Shown one piece after another: positions 15,655-23,417 of a DNA stretch of 25,784 nt. The stretch is from GCA-1730015 sp964583825 (GTDB lineage Bacteria > Pseudomonadota > Gammaproteobacteria > Granulosicoccales > Granulosicoccaceae). The notes under the pieces were generated by a model. The model saw only the letters and a program-made list of their open reading frames with translations. It searched no databases and was not told the origin of the DNA. The stretch covers positions 1-25,784 of the forward strand of contig CAZOXM010000071.1 in assembly GCA_964583825.1 (NCBI GenBank). The letters run 5' to 3'. Positions within the stretch are counted from its first letter, which is position 1. Each line of letters opens with the position of its first letter. Made by a program: the position numbers and the translations under genes.

Positions 15655-17336
15655 GGCGATTTTCTTTCAGACACGCCATACCCGCACTGGTTGCGGGCGT
15701 ATTGTCAGTTGTGCCAGTGGCAGGTGTTGTTGCACAGGCGCAGGAAAACTACCGCGGTGATATTCCGCGCTTTGTCGAAACCGCAACGGCTGCCGGTATC
15801 GATCACCGATACCAGGGCCCGTGGGAGTACTTTGTCGGCGGTGGTGTGGCTGTGCTCGACTGCAACGGTGACTATCGTCCTGACCTTTTTTTTGCCGGTG
15901 GCGAAGGCGATGCCGCGCTCTACGTCAATGAATCCGCTACCGCCGGCGCACTGCAGTTCAGGCAACAAAATGGGTTCCTGAATATTCCGTTAAAGTCAGT
16001 GACCGGCGCCTACCCGCTGGACATCGACAACGACGGCATGATGGATCTGGCCGTCATGCGTGTCGGGCGCAATCGACTGTTACGCGGCAATGGCGACTGC
16101 ACGTTTGACCACGACTACACGCCTTTCAGACTCACCACGCAGAGCGACTGGACCACGGCATTCAGTGCGAACTTTGATCCATCGCAGCCCTACCCCACGC
16201 TGGTATTCGGCAACTATGTTGATCGCATTGCACCCGGATCACCCTGGGGCACCTGTGCCGACCATTACCTGTACACACCAAAGCCGGATGCCAGAGGCAA
16301 GCTCGACCCCGGCCATCCGATTTATCTGGAACCGCTGCCGCTGACGCCGGGGCACTGTGCTCTTTCGATGTTGTTTACCGACTGGAACCGGTCCGGTCGC
16401 AACTCGCTGCGTGTAACCAATGATCGACAATACCACCGTGGTGGCGAAGAACAGTTGTGGCACTTTGATGCCGGCGCGCAACCACGCCTGTACACCCGCA
16501 GTGAAGGCTGGAAGCAGGTAGTTATCTGGGGCATGGGCATCGCCAGCGGCGACCTCAACGCGGACGGCTTTCCGGAGTACGCCCTGACCTCGATGGGTGA
16601 CACAAAACTGCAGCAACTGGAGCTGGATGTTTTTGAAGAGAACGGCTGGCCGCAGTATCGCGATATTGCCTATGACAACCGCGCCACCGCCCATCGCCCC
16701 TATACCGGTGACGATCTCAAGCCATCCACTGGCTGGCACGCGGAGTTCGATGATGTGAACAACGACGGCTTGCTGGATCTATTCATCGCCAAAGGCAACG
16801 TTGAACAGATGCCCGACTTTGCCAGCTACGATCCGGACAATCTGCTGCTGGGCAAACACGGCGGCGGCTTCCATGAAGCGGGACTGGAAGCCGGCATCGC
16901 GCTCAATACCCGCGGGCGCGGGGGCGCACTGACCGACCTGAACATGGACGGTCTGCTGGATCTGGTGGTGGTGAACCGCAACAGTAACGTCAGCCTGTTT
17001 CACAACACCGGGGCGGTCTATGGGGACCGGTCCAGACCGACGGGTAACTGGCTGCAAATCAAACTGCGACAAAACGGGATTAACCGCGATGCCGTCGGCG
17101 CCACTATCACCGTGAAGTCCGGCAATGCATCACGCACCAGAACCGTCCAGGTCGGCGGTGGTCACGCCTCCGGTGAAAGCGGCTTTGTACACGTGGGGCT
17201 CGGGGTCGCGGAACGCGCATCGATTCGGGTCAAATGGCCCGACGGACAATGGAGCGCGGCATTCAGGGCATTTGCCAACAACTTTCTGATCATCGAACGC
17301 AACAGCTCTGACCCGGTTTACTGGTATCCGGAATAA
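15651..17336 (+). CDS. Secreted CRTAC1-like FG-GAP/ASPIC-UnbV protein
   Basis: A 561-residue exported beta-propeller protein. The signal peptide runs to about residue 30 (cut near VAQA). At least five Ca2+-type DxDxDGxxD loops are visible, starting at residues 70, 124, 301, 368 and 429, for example DIDNDGMMD and DLNMDGLLD. Residues about 466–540 form the ASPIC/UnbV domain, including GGGHASGESGFVHVGLG and VKWPDG. Four cysteines in the mature chain (residues 71, 150, 201, 236) could form two disulfides. GTG 15651 overlaps the upstream stop, giving tight coupling to the di-haem protein. Role unknown; it may be a partner or a substrate of that oxidoreductase, or a surface adhesin-like scaffold. 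Confidence 0.85.
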   Translation: MRRFSFRHAIPALVAGVLSVVPVAGVVAQAQENYRGDIPRFVETATAAGIDHRYQGPWEYFVGGGVAVLDCNGDYRPDLFFAGGEGDAALYVNESATAGALQFRQQNGFLNIPLKSVTGAYPLDIDNDGMMDLAVMRVGRNRLLRGNGDCTFDHDYTPFRLTTQSDWTTAFSANFDPSQPYPTLVFGNYVDRIAPGSPWGTCADHYLYTPKPDARGKLDPGHPIYLEPLPLTPGHCALSMLFTDWNRSGRNSLRVTNDRQYHRGGEEQLWHFDAGAQPRLYTRSEGWKQVVIWGMGIASGDLNADGFPEYALTSMGDTKLQQLELDVFEENGWPQYRDIAYDNRATAHRPYTGDDLKPSTGWHAEFDDVNNDGLLDLFIAKGNVEQMPDFASYDPDNLLLGKHGGGFHEAGLEAGIALNTRGRGGALTDLNMDGLLDLVVVNRNSNVSLFHNTGAVYGDRSRPTGNWLQIKLRQNGINRDAVGATITVKSGNASRTRTVQVGGGHASGESGFVHVGLGVAERASIRVKWPDGQWSAAFRAFANNFLIIERNSSDPVYWYPE

Positions 17337-17352
17337 GCTGCAGTCGGCCCGC

Positions 17353-18528
17353 TCAGCCCGCTGGATAAAACGTATCACACCAGGCTTGAATGTCCGGCTG
17401 TAACGCATCGTAGCGATGCAGCTGCGGATAAAACGCAGTGGTCTGACCGCTGAGAAGACCCAACAGACAACCGAGCACCGAACCTCGGTGTGCGTTTTCA
17501 CCTCCGAGGTTGGTGTTCACGAGCAACCCGGTTTCCGGTGCGACGGCGTAACGCGCTGCCAGGTAACACACCCCCGGCCACGAATCGGTGATGTAACAGG
17601 CCGGTGAATAGGTCCTGCCAATCACCTCGGTATCCTGCGCGACCAGCGCCAGAATTTTTTTGTCTGCAATCTCACCGTCAGGAATCAACCGTGCGATGTT
17701 GCCATTCGCAAGTACAGCAGCCGCATCAAGGATCGCCGCTTTCACATCGACTTCGCGCTGATTCAGTAACTGATCAATTAACTGCACGTAGGCATCGACC
17801 ACCTGCATTAACAGCGCATCGGGATGCGTGGCATAAACAAAGGCACGACACACTTCACTGGTTTCGTCAACCGATTTGACCGTCAGCAATGCCATCGCCA
17901 GCGGAGCGATAATCACCAGCCCGCCCATGGAAGGCGTATCGTGCGTGTGTCCGCCACATTCGAGCAAAGGCTTACCCAGTCGCACATTGGCAAAGAACTC
18001 CCGGTGATAACTTTCCGCATAAGTGTCCGGGTGGCTGGCGGGGTCAGCGGTCATCTGATCCACGTAATGCGCAAGCCAGCGCTCGACTGACAGGTGGTGG
18101 ATATCCTGTTGGCGCAGCCAGTTCATCATCCAGCGCGCGCACCAGGCGTTCAGGGTATTTTCACCAGCCGGCAACCCGTGGTGATAGTGAATGTTCGGTC
18201 GGTTCCAGTAGGATGCCTTGTCCTTCAGAATTAACTGACCGACGACCGCCTCCTGCGGTGCCTGCCTGCCCCGACCACCCCGCCCGGTCGAATGCAGGGC
18301 CATGATAGAACCCGGATGCACCTCGGGCGCGGCCTCGAACCCGCGAATGCCCGCCGGCGGGAACTGCTTTAAAATATCGCCCTGACGGTAGAACCAGTGC
18401 ACTGGCATCGACAGCGCATCGCCGACAAAAATAAGCGCCATTGCGGCTCGGGCGCGGTTGCGAAGATCTGTCACAGGCGATTCCAGTAGTTCGGTGGCAA
18501 GCCCCGCCAGCCGGTCGCGGCTCAACAA
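17353..18528 (-). CDS. ADP-ribosylglycohydrolase-family protein, divergent subgroup
   Basis: A cytoplasmic protein of about 391 residues with the all-alpha ADP-ribosylglycohydrolase fold. RARAAMALIFVGDALSMPVHW matches the family's first motif (GDA.G.P). Later segments include HYHHGLPAGENTLNAWCAR, HTHDTPSMGGLVIIAPLAMAL and LGGENAHRGSVLGCLLGLLSG. Normal enzymes have TDDT after the first motif and DTDT at the last; here those places read differently (GGENAHRG at the last), so the two-metal site seems altered. The open frame extends to 18831 but that part overlaps mfd; TTG 18528 is a plausible start and GTG near 18475 another. The gene is convergent with the secreted pair and divergent from mfd. 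Substrate unknown. Confidence 0.72.
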   Translation of the reverse strand: MLSRDRLAGLATELLESPVTDLRNRARAAMALIFVGDALSMPVHWFYRQGDILKQFPPAGIRGFEAAPEVHPGSIMALHSTGRGGRGRQAPQEAVVGQLILKDKASYWNRPNIHYHHGLPAGENTLNAWCARWMMNWLRQQDIHHLSVERWLAHYVDQMTADPASHPDTYAESYHREFFANVRLGKPLLECGGHTHDTPSMGGLVIIAPLAMALLTVKSVDETSEVCRAFVYATHPDALLMQVVDAYVQLIDQLLNQREVDVKAAILDAAAVLANGNIARLIPDGEIADKKILALVAQDTEVIGRTYSPACYITDSWPGVCYLAARYAVAPETGLLVNTNLGGENAHRGSVLGCLLGLLSGQTTAFYPQLHRYDALQPDIQAWCDTFYPAG

Positions 18529-18563
18529 TATATCCGCGTGACCCCGGTGACCCGCCGGGTGGG

Positions 18564-18578
18564 ATAAGCATTGCTTAT
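18564..18578. promoter_or_regulatory. 15-bp perfect palindrome upstream of the glycohydrolase-family gene
   Basis: ATAAGC (18564–18569) and GCTTAT (18573–18578) are perfectly complementary around ATT, 36 bases ahead of the proposed TTG start. The minus strand here reads TATAAGC, so the site could overlap a -10 element. It also lies 160 bases before mfd, in the shared divergent region. Another stem, GCACAG/CTGTGC, sits closer to mfd at about 18687–18704. Confidence 0.35.
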
Positions 18579-18737
18579 ACGCCCGGCAATCGGTCGGTGG
18601 ATCTGTCAGCCCGTCGGATCGAGGCGCCGGCCGGACGCTGCAAAACGCACCGGAATCGACCGAACCGGCTGCATCAGGACATACAAAGCACAGACCTGCC
18701 TGTGCTACCATAGAGCGTTTAACACATCCGGTTTTTA

Positions 18738-21700
18738 ATGCCGTTGCATTCTCTCCTGACACTGCCTGAGAAGTCCGTTTCTCAATGGGGCAGGCTCTAC
18801 GGCAGTGCCGATGCGCTGGCCATCGCATCACTGGCGAGCACGCGGGATCAGCTCGTGCTGGTTATTACCCCGTCGATGGCCGACGCCTATCACCTGGAAG
18901 ACGCGCTGCGATTTTTCTGTCCGCCATCGCTGCCGATCTACAACTTCCCCGACTGGGAAACCCTGCCGTACGATCTGTTCTCGCCGCATCAGGAGTTGGT
19001 ATCAAAGCGCCTCGAAACACTGTATCGGCTGCCGTCCTTAAATAAGGGCGTGCTGGTCCTGCCGGTGTCCACGCTGCTGCAGCGCCTGTGTCCCCCGTCC
19101 TACATTCAGCAACAGTCACTGGTGCTGAAGGCCGGTCAGGAGCTACCGCTCGAAACGCTGCGACAACAACTGTCCGAAGCCGGCTACCGCAATGTGAGCG
19201 AGGTGCACGAACACGGTGAGTTTGCCGTGCGCGGTTCACTGCTCGACCTCTTCCCGATGGCCAGCGACGCCCCGTTTCGCATCGACTATTTCGATGACAC
19301 CATCGATGCCATCTTCCGCTTTGATCCGGCCGACCAGATCGCCCGCCAGGAAGATAAAATCGATTCGATCGACATGCTGCCGGCACGGGAATTTCCGATG
19401 GACGAGGCGGCGACAACACGCTTCAGACAACGTTTCAGGGAACAGTTTGATGCCAGTCGCAGCAGCCCGATCTACCGCGATGTCAGTAACGGCGTCGTGC
19501 CTTCCGGTATCGAGTACTACATGCCGCTGTTCCTGCCGGAGATGGCAACCGTGTTTGACTATCTTCGAGATAACAGCATTGTCGTGCAGGTCGGCGCGTG
19601 TCATGCGGCCATGGAGGAGTTTACCGAACAAACAGCAGAGCGCTACGAGCAGCGCCGCCACGACATTGAACGCCCGGTGCTGCCCCCGGAACAGTTGTTT
19701 ATCGATGCCGCCGAAGTTACAGAAAAGCTGAAGGGCCGCGAGCGTATCAACCTCAGCAAAGCGGAGCTTCCCGAAGGGAAAGGCAAACACAACTTTGCCA
19801 CTCGCGCCCCGGGCAAATACCCGATTACCGTGCGGCTGGAAGAACCACTGGGATTGCTAAAAGAATTTCTGCAATCATTCGACGGACGTGTGCTGTTTTG
19901 CGCAGAGTCTGCCGGACGCCGTGAAGCCTTTATGGAAATGCTGATCGCGAACCAGATTCCGGTCGTCAGTATCGATTCGTTCGATGCATTTATCGCAAAC
20001 GACCGGCCTTACTGCGTTTGTGAAGCGCCGCTGGAACACGGGCTGATCGCCGCCGATGCCAATATGGCCATCATCTGTGAATCACAGCTGACCGGCAATC
20101 AGATCAGTCGAAACCGTCGCAAGCGCCGCGTCACCCTGGACAGCGATGCCGTGATCGCCAATCTGGCAGATCTGTCCATTGGCGCACCGGTGGTACACAT
20201 CGACCACGGCGTCGGACGCTATCAGGGGCTGGTAACACTCGATATCGGTGGCACCGACACCGAGTATCTGCTGATCACCTACGCCAATGAAGACAAACTC
20301 TATGTACCGGTCGCGTCACTGCATCTGATCAGTCGCTACACCGGGGCTTCGGAAGAATCCGCGCCACTGCATCGACTCGGCGGTGAACAATGGCAGAAAG
20401 TAAAGCGCAGAGCCGCCCAGAAGGCGCACGACGTCGCTGCCGAGTTATTGGAAATACACGCAAAGCGCGCTGCCCGACAAGGCTTTGCGTATTCGCAGGA
20501 CAACAGCAACTATCCGCTCTTTGCCGAAACGTTTCCATTTGAGGAAACGCCAGACCAGGCGCGCGCTATCGCGGAAGTGCTCGCCGACATGCGCACCGAG
20601 CAACCGATGGACCGCGTGGTGTGCGGCGATGTCGGCTTTGGCAAAACCGAAGTGGCAATGCGCGCGGCATTTATTGCCGTCGACGCCGGCAAACAGGTGG
20701 TGATCCTGGTGCCCACTACGCTGCTTGCACATCAGCACCACCAGAACTTCCTCGACCGCTTTGCACAGTGGCCGGTTCAGATCGAATGCCTGTCGCGATT
20801 TCGCACGAATAAGGAACAGGAACAAGTCATTAAGTCACTGGAGGCCGGCAGTGTAGACATTGTGATCGGCACTCACAAACTGCTGCAAAAGAGTGTGGCG
20901 TTTAAAAACCTCGGGCTGGTCATCATCGATGAAGAACATCGCTTCGGTGTGCGGCATAAGGAACACATGAAATCACTGCGCGCCGAGGTGGATATCCTGA
21001 CGCTGACAGCCACACCGATTCCAAGAACGCTAAACATGGGCCTGTCGGGTCTGCGCGATCTTTCCATTATCGCAACCCCGCCACCGAACCGCCATGCAAT
21101 AAAAACATTTGTCGGTGAGTGGTCCGATACGCAAATCAAGGAAGCGTGTCAGCGCGAACTCGGTCGCGGCGGGCAGATCTACTTTCTGCACAATGAAGTC
21201 AGTTCGATCGAACGCATTGCCCATCAGCTCGAAGAGATCATTCCGCAGGCATCCGTGCAGATTGCCCATGGTCAGATGCGTGAGCGCGAACTCGAATCGG
21301 TCATGCTCGACTTTTACCATCAGCGCTTTAACGTGTTGCTGTGTACGACTATCGTCGAAAGCGGCATCGATGTACCCACCGCAAACACCATCATTATCAA
21401 TCGCGCCGATAAACTCGGGCTGGCGCAGTTGCATCAACTGCGCGGACGTGTGGGACGTTCCCACCACCGTGCCTACGCGTATCTGATTGCGCCGAATGAA
21501 AAGTCGATGACCAAAGACGCGCAAAAGCGACTCGCCGCACTCGAGGCACACGAAGACCTCGGCGTCGGCTTTACCCTGGCAACACACGACCTTGAAATTC
21601 GCGGCGCCGGCGAATTACTGGGCGATGAACAGAGCGGCCAGATACAGGAGATCGGCTTTACGCTGTACACGCAGTTACTGGAACGCGCGGTCGATGCACT

Positions 21701-22190
21701 GAAGTCCGGCAAAATTCCTGATATCGATCAGCCGCTGGCAAAATCAACCGAAGTCGAGCTTGGTGCGCCCGCCCTGCTGCCGGCGGACTATGTCGCGGAT
21801 GTACACACACGGCTCATCCTCTATAAGCGCGTGTCGAATGCCACCGACGACGCGGCGCTGGATGAACTCAAGGTAGAAATGATCAACCGTTTCGGCCTGC
21901 TGCCGGAGGCCACGAAAATGCTGTTCGCTGCCACACGCCTGAAGCTACTGTGTCAGGTACTCGGCGTCACCCGGCTTGAGGCAGGCAGTCAGGGTGGACG
22001 ACTGGTCTTTAACGATGCACCCAACATCGATCCGGCGTATCTGATTAACCTGATTCAAAGCAACCCTGCCGAGTTCAGCTTTGACGGTAAGAACACACTG
22101 CGTTTTAAACGCGAACTGGAGTCACCGGAAGACCGGATCGACTACATCGATCAACTACTGGACAACTTCCAACTGAGTAAGGCTGCCTGA
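18738..22190 (+). CDS. mfd: Transcription-repair coupling factor Mfd
   Basis: A 1150-residue DNA translocase that removes RNA polymerase stalled at lesions and recruits UvrA. Length and sequence follow E. coli Mfd (about 1148 residues) throughout. The UvrB-like N-terminus includes NFPDWETLPYDLFSPHQE; the polymerase-interaction domain holds HIDHGVGRYQGLVTL and YVPVASLHLISRY near residues 490–530. The helicase core has Walker A GDVGFGKTEVAMRAAF at about 630, DEEH box IIDEEHRFGVRHK near 730, TATPIPRTLNM, and GRVGRSHHRAYAYL. The C-terminal D7 autoinhibitory domain follows. ATG 18738 matches the usual start; its ribosome site is weak. It overlaps csiV by one base. Confidence 0.98.
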   Translation: MPLHSLLTLPEKSVSQWGRLYGSADALAIASLASTRDQLVLVITPSMADAYHLEDALRFFCPPSLPIYNFPDWETLPYDLFSPHQELVSKRLETLYRLPSLNKGVLVLPVSTLLQRLCPPSYIQQQSLVLKAGQELPLETLRQQLSEAGYRNVSEVHEHGEFAVRGSLLDLFPMASDAPFRIDYFDDTIDAIFRFDPADQIARQEDKIDSIDMLPAREFPMDEAATTRFRQRFREQFDASRSSPIYRDVSNGVVPSGIEYYMPLFLPEMATVFDYLRDNSIVVQVGACHAAMEEFTEQTAERYEQRRHDIERPVLPPEQLFIDAAEVTEKLKGRERINLSKAELPEGKGKHNFATRAPGKYPITVRLEEPLGLLKEFLQSFDGRVLFCAESAGRREAFMEMLIANQIPVVSIDSFDAFIANDRPYCVCEAPLEHGLIAADANMAIICESQLTGNQISRNRRKRRVTLDSDAVIANLADLSIGAPVVHIDHGVGRYQGLVTLDIGGTDTEYLLITYANEDKLYVPVASLHLISRYTGASEESAPLHRLGGEQWQKVKRRAAQKAHDVAAELLEIHAKRAARQGFAYSQDNSNYPLFAETFPFEETPDQARAIAEVLADMRTEQPMDRVVCGDVGFGKTEVAMRAAFIAVDAGKQVVILVPTTLLAHQHHQNFLDRFAQWPVQIECLSRFRTNKEQEQVIKSLEAGSVDIVIGTHKLLQKSVAFKNLGLVIIDEEHRFGVRHKEHMKSLRAEVDILTLTATPIPRTLNMGLSGLRDLSIIATPPPNRHAIKTFVGEWSDTQIKEACQRELGRGGQIYFLHNEVSSIERIAHQLEEIIPQASVQIAHGQMRERELESVMLDFYHQRFNVLLCTTIVESGIDVPTANTIIINRADKLGLAQLHQLRGRVGRSHHRAYAYLIAPNEKSMTKDAQKRLAALEAHEDLGVGFTLATHDLEIRGAGELLGDEQSGQIQEIGFTLYTQLLERAVDALKSGKIPDIDQPLAKSTEVELGAPALLPADYVADVHTRLILYKRVSNATDDAALDELKVEMINRFGLLPEATKMLFAATRLKLLCQVLGVTRLEAGSQGGRLVFNDAPNIDPAYLINLIQSNPAEFSFDGKNTLRFKRELESPEDRIDYIDQLLDNFQLSKAA

Positions 22191-22870
22191 TGAATCATTT
22201 ACGCACCCGCCGTCGCATGATCTTCCGGCTGGCTATTGCACTTTTTGCATGCCTGTCGTGGGCAGGCCCCGGCCATGCAATCGACTACGATGTTGAAATT
22301 ATTATCTTCGAACACGTGAGAAACACCAGTGTCGGCAGAAGCGATACGATGCTGCTGCCGGTGGTACAAGGCGCGCGACGCATTCCCCAACAGGCACAAC
22401 CCGGTGAACCGATTCAACCGCTGCCGGAACTGCGCCTGACGGCAGAAGCCGACAAGATCAGGCAATCCGAGAGCCATAGACTGGTGTATCACGGCGGCTG
22501 GCGTCAGCCTGATTTTGACCGGGAATCTGCACCATACATGCAGATCGCATTCGGCGAGCCAGTCAACATGGTGGTCGAGCGCGGTGACCCCGACAGCGTG
22601 TTTCTCCAAGGCTTCGAAACTGCGCCACTCAACAGTGATGGCCAGCTGTCACAGGCGCGCAGTGCCACCATCTACGGTGGTATCAAGGTCTGGGTCGGTC
22701 GCTTCCTGCACTTCGATACCTTACTGTCGTATACCCCACGAGGCGGCACGCGGTCCTTTGCCTTCCAACAGGATCGACGCATGCGAAGCAGACAGCTGCA
22801 CTACCTCGACAACCCGCGTCTCGGCATCATTACTAAAATATTTCCAGTCGATCAAACCGCACCGAACTAA
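22190..22870 (+). CDS. csiV: CsiV-family periplasmic protein
   Basis: A 226-residue exported protein. A basic N-terminus (MNHLRTRRRMIFR) and hydrophobic segment end at GHA near residue 30; the mature chain begins IDYDVEIIIFEH, the signature opening of CsiV. The RSESH-like stretch (RQSESHRLVYHGGWRQP) and the C-terminal HYLDNPRLGIITKIFPV are family features. In Vibrio, CsiV acts in the periplasm with peptidoglycan and is needed to withstand non-canonical D-amino acids. The TGATG overlap with mfd means coupled translation; mfd–csiV adjacency is a Gammaproteobacterial hallmark. RBS comes from within mfd (GTAAGG). Confidence 0.85.
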   Translation: MNHLRTRRRMIFRLAIALFACLSWAGPGHAIDYDVEIIIFEHVRNTSVGRSDTMLLPVVQGARRIPQQAQPGEPIQPLPELRLTAEADKIRQSESHRLVYHGGWRQPDFDRESAPYMQIAFGEPVNMVVERGDPDSVFLQGFETAPLNSDGQLSQARSATIYGGIKVWVGRFLHFDTLLSYTPRGGTRSFAFQQDRRMRSRQLHYLDNPRLGIITKIFPVDQTAPN

Positions 22871-22892
22871 CCATCTCAACACGGAGTAAAGC

Positions 22893-23288
22893 ATGGCTAT
22901 TAAAGGCGTGAAAGCACTCGTGGCAGAAGCCAACGCAAAGATTGAATGCATCAGTGCGGAGGATGCGGTAAAGCTCGCCGACGATGACAACGTAACGATC
23001 ATTGACATTCGCGACGTTCGCGAACTGTACCGTGAAGGCAAAATCCCCGAGTCCGTCCACGCCCCGCGAGGTATGCTTGAGTTCTGGTTCGACCCGGAAA
23101 GCCCGTATCACAAAGAAGTCTTTGCCACCGGCAACAAAATGGTTTTGCATTGCGCATCCGGTTGGCGCTCCGCACTGGCGGCCCTCACCCTGCAGGAGAT
23201 GGGCTTCGATAAAATCGCGCACATCGACTCCGGATATAAGGGCTGGAAAGATGCGGGCGGCGCGACCGAGGCAGTTGAAAAGAAGTAG
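22893..23288 (+). CDS. Rhodanese-like sulfurtransferase
   Basis: A single-domain rhodanese of 131 residues, cytoplasmic (no signal peptide). The fold is complete: VTIIDIRDVRELYREGKIPES, then HAPRGMLEF, and the active-site loop HCASGWRS with the persulfide cysteine at residue 87. The ending GYKGWKDAGG is the standard C-terminal motif. The HAPRG stretch and FWFDPESPYH insert are typical of one common stand-alone subgroup. A clear CGGAG ribosome site stands nine bases before the ATG. It lies 22 bases after csiV and may be the third gene of the mfd transcript. Its sulfur donor and acceptor are unknown. Confidence 0.9.
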   Translation: MAIKGVKALVAEANAKIECISAEDAVKLADDDNVTIIDIRDVRELYREGKIPESVHAPRGMLEFWFDPESPYHKEVFATGNKMVLHCASGWRSALAALTLQEMGFDKIAHIDSGYKGWKDAGGATEAVEKK

Positions 23289-23417
23289 TGGTTTTCGCCG
23301 GCAGCCTGGCTACTCAGTGACCAATACAGCGGTTTGAACCAGACATCAGTTGAAATTACTCAGGACACCCAACCTGCTACCTCGGCGCCACCGGATACGC
23401 TTTCGCTACGCGGACTC

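Noticed and set aside
18529..18831. N-terminal extension of the glycohydrolase-family frame
   Set aside because: It overlaps the start of mfd and the shared promoter region, contains palindromes, and has no resemblance to the family.
23289..23417. Gap between rhodanese and lipoprotein genes searched for a terminator or RNA gene
   Set aside because: No stable hairpin with T-tract and no tRNA-like fold seen.
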